Shown here: positions 40,325 to 48,786 of the stretch, piece after piece
Numbering within the stretch: position 1 is the first letter of the stretch
How the letters are laid out: every line of letters begins with the position of its first letter
NCBI GenBank assembly: GCA_019510435.1
Contig: JAEKKJ010000012.1
Location: 124,001 to 188,000 of the forward strand
Length of the DNA stretch: 64,000 nt
Direction of reading: 5' to 3'
Origin: Caulobacterales bacterium
Lineage (GTDB): Bacteria > Pseudomonadota > Alphaproteobacteria > Caulobacterales > Caulobacteraceae
Notes under the pieces: generated by a model
What the model was told of the DNA's origin: nothing
The model's input: only the letters and a program-made list of their open reading frames with translations
Database searches by the model: none
Translations under genes and position numbers: made by a program

Positions 40325-41554
40325 CTAGCTCCGGGTGGTGGCGGGGTCCCAGACAAGTTCCAGGCGGGTCACGCCGTTGACGTGGCCGGACGCCATCTCC
40401 GGGTGCGAGCCGGGCTTCAGCTCGAACTCGGGGATGCGGGCGAGCCATTCCTCGAGGAAGACGGCGATCTCGCGCCGCGCGAGCACCGCGCCCGGGCAGG
40501 TGTGGGGGCCGTTGCCGAAGGCGGCGTGGCGCACGTCCTCGCGGCGGAAGTCCACGGTCAGCGGGTCGGGGTTCAGCCGCTCGTCCAGGCCGAACAGCGA
40601 ATTGGGGACCTGGATCAGCTCGCCGGCCTTCAGGGCGACGCCGCTGAGTTCGCAGTCCTCGGTCACGTAGCGGGCGGTGTTGGAGATCCCGTGGCGCCGG
40701 ATCAGCTCCTCCAGGGCGTTCTTCTGCAGCTCCGGATGGGCGATCAGGTCGCGCCGGTGTTCGGGATGGGTGGCCATGAACCGGCAGATGAAGCCCAGCA
40801 GGGACGCCACGGTGTCCAGGCCGCCGAACAGCAGCAGGGTCAGGAGGCTGAAGGTTTCCTCGTTGGTGATGGGCCGATCCGCGACCTGGGCATGCACCAC
40901 GGTGGAGATCAGGTCGTCGCCGGGACTGGCGCGCCGTGCTTCCACGAACTTGGCCAGGTAGCCCATCATGTTGGCCTGGGCCTCGCGGCGCTTGGCCTGG
41001 TCGGGGCTGCGCACCACGACCTCCGCCCACGGCAGCAGGGTCTCGCGGTCCTCGTAGGGCAGGTCGACCATCTTCATGAAGACGGCGATGGGCAGTTTGC
41101 GGGCGAAGTCCTCGATGAACTCGCATTCGCCGCGCGGGGCCAGGTCGGCGACCAGCCCGGCCGCCAGCTCGCGGACCATGGCCTCCACACTGTTGACCAC
41201 CTTGGGCAGGAAGGCCGGCATGATGATCCGGCGGTAGGGGGTGTGGACCGGCGGGTCGACGCCCAGCGGCAGCGGGACGTGGGTCTGCTGCGGGTCGTAG
41301 GGCAGGGTGAAGACCCGGTGGCTGAAGCGCTGGAAGTTGGTCTGGATCTCGCGGATATCCTCGGCGCGGGTGGCGATCCAGTGGCCGCCGTTGCGAGGCG
41401 TCCAGAGGATGTCCGGACCTTCGTCCTGCAGCCGCTTCCAGGCCAGCTGGACATCCTCGCCGGCGCCGGGCGGGGCGAAGAAGTCGAAGTCCACCACCCG
41501 CTCGGGCGGCACGTGGGCCGGGCGTTCGACGGGCGGGCGCGAGATGGCTTGCAT
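40325..41554 (-). CDS. Cytochrome P450, CYP101 (P450cam)-like
   Basis: A 409-residue P450 that resembles P450cam from end to end: PPERVVDFDFFAP, WTPRNGGHWIATR, the I-helix LLFGGLDTVASLLGF (the Asp-Thr pair kept), Cys353 heme ligand in GNGPHTCPGAVLARREI and the C-terminal LVWDPATT. In the substrate pocket the camphor-binding Tyr96 of P450cam is replaced by His92 here, as I recall for CYP101B1, which prefers norisoprenoids such as ionones. No [2Fe-2S] ferredoxin or reductase gene is nearby. It follows an SDR gene by 20 bases, which could oxidise its alcohol product. Confidence 0.92.
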   Translation of the reverse strand: MQAISRPPVERPAHVPPERVVDFDFFAPPGAGEDVQLAWKRLQDEGPDILWTPRNGGHWIATRAEDIREIQTNFQRFSHRVFTLPYDPQQTHVPLPLGVDPPVHTPYRRIIMPAFLPKVVNSVEAMVRELAAGLVADLAPRGECEFIEDFARKLPIAVFMKMVDLPYEDRETLLPWAEVVVRSPDQAKRREAQANMMGYLAKFVEARRASPGDDLISTVVHAQVADRPITNEETFSLLTLLLFGGLDTVASLLGFICRFMATHPEHRRDLIAHPELQKNALEELIRRHGISNTARYVTEDCELSGVALKAGELIQVPNSLFGLDERLNPDPLTVDFRREDVRHAAFGNGPHTCPGAVLARREIAVFLEEWLARIPEFELKPGSHPEMASGHVNGVTRLELVWDPATTRS

Positions 41555-41574
41555 GGTGTTCTCCCCGGGATCTT

Positions 41575-42375
41575 TCAGCCGACCGTGAAGCCGCCATCCA
41601 CCAGCAGCTTTGCGCCGGTGATGTAGCTGGCGGCCGGGCTGGCCAGGAACAGGATGGCGCGGGCCATCTCGATGGGCTGGGCGATGCGGCCCGTCGGGTT
41701 GCGGCCCGGGATCAGGGCCGGGCCGGCGAGGTCGACATGGGTCTCGCGGACGCGCGCGCCGCCGGCGGTCTGCATGCCCCCGGGCAGCACCGAGTTCACG
41801 CGCACGCCGTCCTTGGCGAACTCCACCGCGGCCAGGCGGGTGATGGCGTCGACCCCCGCCTTGGAGGAGTCGTAGTGCATGTTGGGGAAGATGGTCGGGT
41901 GGACCGAGCTCATGGACGAGACGTTGACCACCGCCCCGCCGCCGCGCCCGCGCATCTGGCGCACCGCTTCGCGCAGGCAGAGAAAGGTCCCGCGCGCGTT
42001 CACCGCATGCATCCGGTCCCACTCCTCGACCGGCATGGAGAGGGTGTCGGCCTTCTGGCGGTAGGCGGCGTTGTTCACCAGCACGTCGACGCCGCCGAAC
42101 GCCTCGGCCGCGGCCGCAAACGCCCGCTGGACGGAAGCCTCGTCCGCTACGTCCATCTCGACGCCGAGGGTGGAGCTGATGGCCTGCAGCTCGTCCGCCG
42201 CCGCCTTGGCCGCAGCGCCGTCCAGGTCGCCGATCACGACCCGGGCGCCGACCTCGGCGAAGAGGCGCGCCGTCGCCAGGCCCAGGCCCGATGCCCCGCC
42301 CGTGACGAGGGCGACCTTGTCCGTCAGGGTGAAGGCGGCCAGCGCTTCGGCCGAGCTCGATGTGAGCGACGCCAT
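41575..42375 (-). CDS. Short-chain dehydrogenase/reductase
   Basis: A 266-residue classical SDR. Cofactor motif TGGASGLGLATA, NNAAYRQ, catalytic Ser in NVSSMSS and YDSSK (Tyr and Lys) are intact; the Asp after strand 2 (VVIGDLDG) points to NAD. It starts at the ATG after GGGAGGAA. It leads the CYP101-like P450, so it is the natural candidate to oxidise the hydroxylated product to a ketone. It is divergent from another SDR across a 71-base gap with the recurrent motif. Confidence 0.93.
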   Translation of the reverse strand: MASLTSSSAEALAAFTLTDKVALVTGGASGLGLATARLFAEVGARVVIGDLDGAAAKAAADELQAISSTLGVEMDVADEASVQRAFAAAAEAFGGVDVLVNNAAYRQKADTLSMPVEEWDRMHAVNARGTFLCLREAVRQMRGRGGGAVVNVSSMSSVHPTIFPNMHYDSSKAGVDAITRLAAVEFAKDGVRVNSVLPGGMQTAGGARVRETHVDLAGPALIPGRNPTGRIAQPIEMARAILFLASPAASYITGAKLLVDGGFTVG

Positions 42376-42408
42376 CGTTCCTCCCACTGTATTCTTCTTG
42401 GGGGAATT

Positions 42409-42431
42409 GTATAACCTATCTAGCGAATAAG
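42409..42431 (+). promoter_or_regulatory. Recurrent AT-rich motif, copy between divergent SDR genes
   Basis: The sequence GTATAACCTATCTAGCGAAT followed by AAG lies in the 71-base divergent gap. It shares CTAGCGAA with the copy at 59019-59044 and GTATAACCT with the palindrome before the GntR gene (57354-57364, other strand). It is a candidate shared operator. Confidence 0.45.
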
Positions 42432-42446
42432 AGAAGGGGTGGGAGC

Positions 42447-43169
42447 ATGGACGTGACGCGGCGACTGTTCGGCCTGGACGGCCGGTCGGCGGCGGTGGTC
42501 GGGGCGACGCCCGTCGGCGCAGCGACGGTCCGGCTCTTCGAGGAGGCGGGTGCGCGGGCGCTGCTGTTGCCCACCGTCCATGAGGGCGATGGCGAGGCCC
42601 TGGACCCGTGCGACGAGGCCGCGGTCGGCGCCCGGCTCGACGCGCTGATGGCCGAGCAGGATGGGCTGGACGTCTTCGTCTACGCCGTCACCACGCCCGG
42701 GACCTATCCGTTCGGCGAGATGACCCTGGCGCAGTGGGACCGGCTGCAGGCGGCCAACCTGCGCGGCGCCTTCGTCTGTCTGCGCGAGGCGGTGCGCCGG
42801 ATGGTCCCGCGTGGCGGCGGCCGGCTGGTGGCGGTCTCCACCATGGGCGCGCTGCACCCGGTGCTGAACGGCAACGCGGCCTACGGCGCCTCGAAGGCGG
42901 GGCTGAACGCCATGGTCCGCTCCATCGCCCTGGACCACGCCGCCGACGGCATCCGCGCCAACGCCCTGCTCTGCGGGGCCGTGCCGGTCGGGCCAGCGCC
43001 GCCGGACGCGGGGCGCTCGGCGGGACCGGCCTTCCAGCCCGGTCGGCTGATGCTGGGCATGGCCGAGCCGGAGGCGATGGCGGCCGCCGTGCTGTACCTG
43101 GCCTCGCCGGCGGGCGGCTTCATCACCGGCCAGAGCCTGGTCGCCGACGGCGGCTTCCTGATCTCATGA
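42447..43169 (+). CDS. SDR-like oxidoreductase with altered cofactor loop
   Basis: A 240-residue SDR homologue. The catalytic Ser and Tyr-x-x-x-Lys (VSTMGALHP, AAYGASKAG) are present, as are the closing FITGQSLVADGG residues. The glycine-rich loop is unusual: VVGATPVGAATVRLF in place of TGxxxGxG, with the last Gly changed to Ala, and the protein is short before strand 3. It could be an enzyme with weak or different cofactor binding. It is followed by an alpha/beta hydrolase gene in the same operon. Confidence 0.82.
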   Translation: MDVTRRLFGLDGRSAAVVGATPVGAATVRLFEEAGARALLLPTVHEGDGEALDPCDEAAVGARLDALMAEQDGLDVFVYAVTTPGTYPFGEMTLAQWDRLQAANLRGAFVCLREAVRRMVPRGGGRLVAVSTMGALHPVLNGNAAYGASKAGLNAMVRSIALDHAADGIRANALLCGAVPVGPAPPDAGRSAGPAFQPGRLMLGMAEPEAMAAAVLYLASPAGGFITGQSLVADGGFLIS

Positions 43170-43183
43170 CCGCGGAGGCCTCT

Positions 43184-44029
43184 ATGATCGCGCCGATCCT
43201 GATCGATGTCGCCGGCCTGCGGCTCTCGGCCCTGGAGGCCAGGCCGGCAGGGCCGGCCAAAGGCCTCGTCCTGGCGCTGCACGGCGGCGGCTATCGCGCC
43301 GGCTACTGGGATTATCCGCCGAATTCGCTGCTGCCGATGGCGGCGGCGCGGGGCTTCCATGCCGTGGCCGTGGACCGCCCCGGCTATGGCGCCGCCTTCG
43401 ACCAGACCTGCGGCCTCGCGCGCCAGGCGGAGATCGTGTTCGACGTCATCGATCACTTGAAGCGCGGCGACGGCGACGTCCCGGTGCTGGTGGCCGGCCA
43501 CTCCATGGGCGGCATCCTGGCCCTGATGATGGCCGCCTCCGCGCGCAGCCCCGCGATCGCGGCGGTCGACGCGTGCGGCGTGCCCCTGGCCTTTCAGCCG
43601 GCCATGGCCAAGGCGCTGGCCGCCCGGCGGCCCCAGCCGGGACAGACCCACTACGACGCCGCGCCCGCCAGCCAGGGCCACATGCTGTTCTACGGGCCGC
43701 AGGCGACGTTCGACCCGGCGGTCCTGGCCTACGATGACACCATCGCCGCGCCCGTGCCGGTGGCCGAACTGCCCGACGGCGCGGCGGCGCCGGACACCAT
43801 GCCGGCGGTGATGGCGGCGATCACCCTGCCCGTGCGGCTGAGCTTCGCGGCGTTCGAGGGCGCCTCGGTGGTGGACGACGCGATGGTCGCCAGGGCCCGC
43901 GGATGGCTGGCCGGCAGCGCCCGCGCCGAGGTGCGCATCCAGCCCGACGCCGGCCACAACATCAGCCTGCACCGCGTGGGCGCCGACTTCCACCGCGGCG
44001 TGCTGAATGCGTTCGAGGCCCTGATCTAG
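43184..44029 (+). CDS. Alpha/beta hydrolase
   Basis: A 281-residue serine hydrolase. Ser107 in the nucleophile elbow AGHSMGG, the oxyanion-hole segment ALHGGGY and the late His in QPDAGHNISLHRVG fit a catalytic triad. ATG at 43184 has GCGGAGG upstream; an ATG at 43166 overlapping the SDR stop is an alternative. It may cleave an ester, lactone or beta-ketoacid arising from ring cleavage. Its stop shares CTAG with the convergent carboxymuconolactone decarboxylase-like gene. Confidence 0.88.
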   Translation: MIAPILIDVAGLRLSALEARPAGPAKGLVLALHGGGYRAGYWDYPPNSLLPMAAARGFHAVAVDRPGYGAAFDQTCGLARQAEIVFDVIDHLKRGDGDVPVLVAGHSMGGILALMMAASARSPAIAAVDACGVPLAFQPAMAKALAARRPQPGQTHYDAAPASQGHMLFYGPQATFDPAVLAYDDTIAAPVPVAELPDGAAAPDTMPAVMAAITLPVRLSFAAFEGASVVDDAMVARARGWLAGSARAEVRIQPDAGHNISLHRVGADFHRGVLNAFEALI

Positions 44030-44583
44030 CCGTCCGTGGCATGGCGCACGACCGATGCGCCCAGGACGTCGTCGAGCTCCAACTCGGCGACCTCGGAGAT
44101 GCGCAGGATCATCATATAGGTCCCGATCACATAGAGGGTCTCGACCAGCTGGCGCGGCGAATAGAAGGCCGCCAGGGCCTGGAAGGCGAAGTCGTCCACC
44201 CGGACCGCCTCGACCGCCTGGCGGGTGAAGGCCAGGAGGGCCCGCTCGCGGTCGGAGAAGGCTGGATCCCCGAACCGGTCGGCGGCGATGGCCGCGACCT
44301 GGGCGTCGGGGACGCCCATCGAGGCGGCCACCTGCAGGTGCTGGGCCCATTCGTAGGCGCCGCGTTCGAGGTGCAGGACCGCCAGGGTGACCAGCTCGCG
44401 CTCCAGCGGCGGGAGGTCCAGTTCGGCGAAGATCGCCCGGGTCATGCGGCTGAAGCCGGGGTAGACCGTCTTGCCGTGCGCCAGCAGGCGGAAGAGGGCC
44501 AGCTTGCCGGCCGGGCTGTTCCGATAGACCTCGGCCTGCTCGGGCGTCAGGTCCTCGGGGGCGACCAGGGGGATGCGGGTCAT
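44026..44583 (-). CDS. Carboxymuconolactone decarboxylase-family protein
   Basis: A 185-residue all-helical protein of the CMD/AhpD superfamily. The segment ERELVTLAVLHLERGAYEWAQHLQVAASMG is the core with Glu and His used in proton transfer by decarboxylase members; there is no CxxC, so it is not a peroxidase of the AhpD type. It follows the SDR at 44603-45436 by 20 bases. Its role in the pathway, perhaps isomerisation or decarboxylation of a lactone acid, is inferred only. Confidence 0.88.
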   Translation of the reverse strand: MTRIPLVAPEDLTPEQAEVYRNSPAGKLALFRLLAHGKTVYPGFSRMTRAIFAELDLPPLERELVTLAVLHLERGAYEWAQHLQVAASMGVPDAQVAAIAADRFGDPAFSDRERALLAFTRQAVEAVRVDDFAFQALAAFYSPRQLVETLYVIGTYMMILRISEVAELELDDVLGASVVRHATDG

Positions 44584-44602
44584 GCGCGGCGTCTCCAGGC
44601 GC

Positions 44603-45436
44603 TCAGCGGGTGGCGGATTCGCCGGCCAGGCGTTCGTAGGCGGCGAGGGGGGCGATGGCGGTGACGCCGCCGTCGACCGGCAGGCAGGCGCCGGTGATGA
44701 AGCGGGCTTCCGGCCCGGCGAGGAAGAGGGCCGCCTGGGCCACGTCCCAGGCGTCGCCCTCGATCTCCAGCGGCGCGATCCGGCGACGGGTCTCGCGGGC
44801 GGCGGGGCCGGCAAACCGCTCCACCAGCGGCGTCAGGATATGGCCGGGGGCGATGGCGTTGGCGCGCAGGCCCTGCGGCCCATACATCACCGCCAGCTCG
44901 CGGGTGAACTGGATCAGCGCCGCCTTGGCCGGTCCGTAGGCGCCGACGCCGTGCGCGCGCAGGCCGGCCACCGAGGCGATGTTGACCACCGCCTTGCCCT
45001 GGCCCGCCAGCAGGGCGGCGATGGCCGCGCGGGTGACGAAGACGGCGCTGTTGAGGTTGAGGTCCAACCCCTGGGCCCAGGCGGCGTCGGCCATCTCCTC
45101 CAGCCGGGCGCCGCCCGAGCCGAGGCCGAGGTTGTTGACCAGCACGTCCAGGCCGCCCAGCCAGGCCAGCGCCTGGGCCACCGCAGCGGCGGCCTCGGTG
45201 GGCTGGGTGAGATCGGCGGGGAAGACCCGCGCCTCGCCGCCGCGCTCGGCGATCATGGCCTGGGTCGCCGCGGCTCGCTCGACGTCGCGGTCCAGCAGCG
45301 CCAGGCGCGCGCCCTCGCGGGCGAACAGCACGGAGATGGCGCGCCCCGTGCCGACGCCGTCGCCCTGCGACCCCGCGCCGGTGACCAGCGCGCGCCAGTC
45401 CTGCAGGCGCCCGTATGCGGCGGCCGGTTCCGGCAT
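44603..45436 (-). CDS. Short-chain dehydrogenase/reductase
   Basis: A 277-residue SDR. The cofactor loop is TGAGSQGDGVGTGRAIS, longer than usual by a few residues; NNLGLGSGG, NIASVAG and YGPAKA (catalytic Tyr and Lys) are present, and the Asp after strand 2 (LLDRD) suggests NAD. GGAGG precedes the ATG. It forms a two-gene operon with the CMD-like gene and is divergent from the AraC-type regulator at 45540, which may control it. Confidence 0.92.
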   Translation of the reverse strand: MPEPAAAYGRLQDWRALVTGAGSQGDGVGTGRAISVLFAREGARLALLDRDVERAAATQAMIAERGGEARVFPADLTQPTEAAAAVAQALAWLGGLDVLVNNLGLGSGGARLEEMADAAWAQGLDLNLNSAVFVTRAAIAALLAGQGKAVVNIASVAGLRAHGVGAYGPAKAALIQFTRELAVMYGPQGLRANAIAPGHILTPLVERFAGPAARETRRRIAPLEIEGDAWDVAQAALFLAGPEARFITGACLPVDGGVTAIAPLAAYERLAGESATR

Positions 45437-45539
45437 CAGCGGCTCCTCCCGATCCTGCTGTACTGAGCGCGCGGCGGCGCCCTCGGAGTAGGGGGTTCCT
45501 TTCCATTGCGCAGGGGGTGATTTCGTTCGAGAAGGTGGG

Positions 45540-46511
45540 ATGCCCGAGCTTGTGGTGGCCGCGCTGCCGAACACCTGCCTGGCGAGCCTCGGCGCCGTGC
45601 TGGACGCGCATGCCCTGCTGAGCGCGCTCTACGAGTCCAACCACGCCCTCAGCGACTATTCCCGCATGGCGACGCAGGTGCGCATCGCCACCCTGGACGG
45701 CGGGCCCGTGACGCTGGCGGGCGGACGGACGCTAGCCTCCGATGGCAGCCTCGCGTCGGCCACCGAGCCGCGGCTCGTCTACCTGCCGGCGTTCGAGCCG
45801 GCCGACCCGCAGGCGCCGGGGGCGGCGGCCGAGGATCGCGGCCTGCTGGACTGGCTGCGGGGCCGCACGGCGGCGGGCGGCGTGATCGCGGCGGCCGGCG
45901 CCGGGGTCTGGCCGCTGGCGCGGGCGGGGGTGCTGGCCGCGGGGCCGGCGTGCGTCGAACCCCGCCTCGCGCCGGCCTTTCGCCGGACCTTCCCGCGGAT
46001 CGAACTGGATCTGGTCAGGCCCCACAGTCCGGCGGGTCCGGTGATGACCTGCGGCCGGCTTGGCTTCGAGCGGGACTTCGTGGCGCGGGTGTTCGACCAG
46101 GCGGTCTCGCCGGGAGTCGGCGCCTGGCTGCGCATGAACTGGGGCGGGTCGGGCGACATGGCCGCGCCGGCGCTCGCCGACCCGTTGGTCGCCCAGGCCC
46201 AGCTCTGGATCCGCGAGCGATTCACCGACAGCTTCCGGATCCAGGACCTCGCGGCCAGCCTCTCCGTCAGCCACCAGACCCTGATCCGTCGCTTTCGCCA
46301 GGTCGCCGGCACGACACCGCGCGACTACGCCCAGCGCCTCCGCATCCAGGCGGCCCAGATGATGCTGCGCGACACCACCCGCACCGTCGGCGAGATCGCG
46401 GCCCTGGTGGGCTATTCCGACGTGCCGACCTTCCGGGCGGTGTTCCGGGTCCAGGTGGGCCAGGCGCCGGCCGCGTTCCGATCGATGGCGCGGGCTCCGA
46501 ACGGAAAATAA
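45540..46511 (+). CDS. AraC-family transcriptional regulator with GATase-1-like domain
   Basis: A 323-residue regulator. Residues 1 to about 190 look like the DJ-1/PfpI (glutamine amidotransferase-like) ligand domain of GlxA/FtrA-type regulators, with LVYLPAFEPAD and AAAGAGVWPLARAGVL. The C-terminal 100 residues carry two helix-turn-helix motifs (IQDLAASLSVSHQTLIRRFR and VGEIAALVGYSDVPTFRAVF). It starts 103 bases from the divergent SDR/CMD operon and is followed by the dioxygenase gene, both plausible targets. Confidence 0.9.
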   Translation: MPELVVAALPNTCLASLGAVLDAHALLSALYESNHALSDYSRMATQVRIATLDGGPVTLAGGRTLASDGSLASATEPRLVYLPAFEPADPQAPGAAAEDRGLLDWLRGRTAAGGVIAAAGAGVWPLARAGVLAAGPACVEPRLAPAFRRTFPRIELDLVRPHSPAGPVMTCGRLGFERDFVARVFDQAVSPGVGAWLRMNWGGSGDMAAPALADPLVAQAQLWIRERFTDSFRIQDLAASLSVSHQTLIRRFRQVAGTTPRDYAQRLRIQAAQMMLRDTTRTVGEIAALVGYSDVPTFRAVFRVQVGQAPAAFRSMARAPNGK

Positions 46512-46596
46512 CCCCCTGGAATCTCATCAAAACAGCCCTGTTTGTCGCGCTCAGCGGGCGGATGATGGGCGCAAGACGATCTCCAGGGAGGCGCGC

Positions 46597-47583
46597 ATGC
46601 CGGACGGAACCCAGGCCCAGCCGGCCGCCCTGCCGGCCATGGGCGAGCTCAAGACCCACAACCACCTGCTGGGCGACCGCGCGGCGCTGGACGCGGCCTG
46701 GACGCGGGACGGCTACTGGTTCTTCCGCGACATGCTGGACCGCGCGGCGGTGGGGCGGCTGCGGGCGGAGTTCGTGGCCGAGCTGGAACGGCAGGGCGTG
46801 ATCGACCCGGTCGGCGATGCGCCCACCGAGGCGAGCGTGCGCTACAACGGCGCCAGCCTGGCGGCCTATCCGTTCCGCATGGAGCCCCTGGCCGAGCGGC
46901 AGCCGTGGCGCGCCTTCGTGGCCGAGCCGGCGATCGACGCCTTCTTCACCCGCCTGTTCGGGGAGCCGCCGTTCTGGGTCCCGGTGGTGGAGTATCGCGC
47001 GACGCCGCCGGCGCAGGACCGCAGCCGGGCGCGCTTCGACGGCATCCACCAGGACGGCCCCTACAGCCCCGGCATCCCGTTCCGCATCTGCTGGTTCCCG
47101 TTGGCGGAGATCGATGCGGACACGGGCGGCCTGGCGCTGGTGGAGGGCCTGACCGACCAGGTCAATCGCCACCCGTTGGCGGCCGGCTCCAACACCTCGA
47201 TCCCGGCCCAGGACCTTCCCGCCGACCGCTGGCGGCGCACGACCTACCAGCCGGGCGACGTGCTGCTGATGAACCTGTGGACGCCGCACAGCGGCCTCTC
47301 GAACCTCTCCGACCGCTTCCGGCTCTCCATGGACCACCGGGTGATGGCGCGCTCCGACCGGTGCCCGCTGGTGGGCGAGCTCGTGGCCATCGACGACGGC
47401 GCGGTCACCGTGTTGGCCGAGGGCGAGTGCGTGACGCTGCGCATCGAGCCCGACACCTACGTGCGCAACGACGTGGGCCGGAAGCTCGCCGGGGCGGCCA
47501 TCGCCGAATTCTTTCGCCCGGGCCGCGAGGTCATCATCGCCTTCGAGGGCGACAAGGCGACCGTGGTCCGGCCGCCGCACTGA
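46597..47583 (+). CDS. Phytanoyl-CoA dioxygenase-family Fe(II)/2-oxoglutarate oxygenase
   Basis: A 328-residue cytosolic oxygenase of the PhyH family. His151-x-Asp153 (GIHQDGPYS) and His231 (WTPHSGLSN) form the iron site; the following RFRLSMDHR includes the 2-oxoglutarate arginine. Family members hydroxylate acyl-CoAs or small lipids. Its place in the catabolic island, downstream of an AraC regulator, suggests an extra oxidation step on the substrate skeleton. AGGGAGG precedes the start. Confidence 0.88.
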   Translation: MPDGTQAQPAALPAMGELKTHNHLLGDRAALDAAWTRDGYWFFRDMLDRAAVGRLRAEFVAELERQGVIDPVGDAPTEASVRYNGASLAAYPFRMEPLAERQPWRAFVAEPAIDAFFTRLFGEPPFWVPVVEYRATPPAQDRSRARFDGIHQDGPYSPGIPFRICWFPLAEIDADTGGLALVEGLTDQVNRHPLAAGSNTSIPAQDLPADRWRRTTYQPGDVLLMNLWTPHSGLSNLSDRFRLSMDHRVMARSDRCPLVGELVAIDDGAVTVLAEGECVTLRIEPDTYVRNDVGRKLAGAAIAEFFRPGREVIIAFEGDKATVVRPPH

Positions 47584-47588
47584 GCCAC

Positions 47589-48692
47589 TCAGGCCAGGCC
47601 GTGGTCGACCATGGCCTGGGCGAAGCGCCCGGCGCAGGCGGCGTTGTAGGCCTCCGGCTGGAAGGTGGTGCTGTTGGCGAGCCAGACCAGGAAGCCGTAG
47701 GGCAGGAAGTCGAGGTAGCGGCGCAGGCCTTCGTCGGGATCGAGGTCCGGTCCGCCGGCTGCGGCGAGCTCGCCAAGGTAGCCGGCCAGCAGCCGCCGTT
47801 CGTGCGCGCGCCGGTCCTCCACCGAGAGCGCCGAGGCCAGGTAGTAGGCGACGTCGAAGCCCCAGGCCCCGCGCCAGACGCACTGCCAGTCGAGCAGGCC
47901 GGGGCGCCCGTCCGCCCCCCGGTAGCTGTTGCCGATGTGGGCGTCGCCATGGAGCATGACCACGTCCGTATCCAGCAGGCCGGCCGCCAGGGTGCGCTCG
48001 AAGGCGCGCTGGATACGGTTGGGCTCCTGCAGTTCCGATGGGAGCGAGTCGCCGCGAGGCAGGGCCAAGTAGCTTTCAAGCTGGGGCGTCTCGCAGATGT
48101 AGGCCAGATAGCTGCCGGGCTCGCCCACGTCGCTGAACAGCGGCCGCAGCCACCCGTGCGCCGCCTGCCAGGCCTGGCGGAAGGTGCGGCCATGCATCTG
48201 GGCCAGCATGGCGAGCATCCGTTCGGCCTCGTCGGGCCGGACCGGCTCGAGGGGGTTGCGGAACACAGCGCCCGCGCTGCGCAGGTCCTCCAGCAGCAGC
48301 ACCCCGTCCAGCCGCGCCTCGTCCCAGGCCGCGCCGTAGCAGCGCGGCGCATTCACCGGCAGGTCCGCCAGCAATTCCGCATAGACCCGGGGCTCGCGGG
48401 AAAAGATGCCGACGCCGCGCAGGATCTCGCTGGTCGGCTCCCAGCCGCCCTTGATCCACATGCGCGGCGGACCCTGCGGGCCGGGCGCGTAGGCGAGGCG
48501 CAGCAGGGCCTTGGTGGCGGTGCCGTGGGCCCGGTCTTCGATCTCGAAGGCCGCCACACGCACGCCGGGAAACCGGTCCGCCAGCAGGGCGGTCAGCATC
48601 CCCGGCGAAACGGCCGCCAGGTCCTGGGGGATCGACGAAGGCTCCGCCAAAGACTCCGCCGCATATTCGACTCTCAAAGTCGCCCTGGGCAT
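47589..48692 (-). CDS. Aminoglycoside phosphotransferase-like kinase (APH family)
   Basis: A 367-residue protein with a protein-kinase-like fold. The catalytic loop is VVMLHGDAHIGNSYRG, and the metal-binding DFG equivalent is LLDWQCVW. Such APH-like proteins occur in many lipid, steroid and terpene degradation clusters and are rarely true antibiotic-resistance enzymes; a small hydroxylated metabolite may be phosphorylated. It stands alone, divergent from the SnoaL-like gene across a gap with the recurrent AT-rich motif. Confidence 0.88.
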   Translation of the reverse strand: MPRATLRVEYAAESLAEPSSIPQDLAAVSPGMLTALLADRFPGVRVAAFEIEDRAHGTATKALLRLAYAPGPQGPPRMWIKGGWEPTSEILRGVGIFSREPRVYAELLADLPVNAPRCYGAAWDEARLDGVLLLEDLRSAGAVFRNPLEPVRPDEAERMLAMLAQMHGRTFRQAWQAAHGWLRPLFSDVGEPGSYLAYICETPQLESYLALPRGDSLPSELQEPNRIQRAFERTLAAGLLDTDVVMLHGDAHIGNSYRGADGRPGLLDWQCVWRGAWGFDVAYYLASALSVEDRRAHERRLLAGYLGELAAAGGPDLDPDEGLRRYLDFLPYGFLVWLANSTTFQPEAYNAACAGRFAQAMVDHGLA

Positions 48693-48716
48693 AGCCGCTT
48701 CCTCGTCTTATTATTA

Positions 48717-48738
48717 TATAACTTAGTTAGCTCATTAG
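48717..48738 (+). promoter_or_regulatory. Recurrent AT-rich motif, copy between APH and SnoaL-like genes
   Basis: TATAACTTAGTTAGCTCATT lies in the divergent gap. Its TAACTTAGTTA part is an odd-length palindrome that matches 11 of 13 bases of the core at 62694-62706. A TATAAT-like run (TTATTATATAAC) just ahead could also be a minus-ten element. Confidence 0.5.
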
Positions 48739-48786
48739 ACCGCGCCGCGACAAGGCACGGCATCGTGAACACGGGAGGAGGCCAGG

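Noticed and set aside
47589..48692. Aminoglycoside-resistance gene
   Set aside because: The fold and HGDxHxGN loop fit the large APH-like family, but the context is catabolic and such members are generally not resistance determinants.
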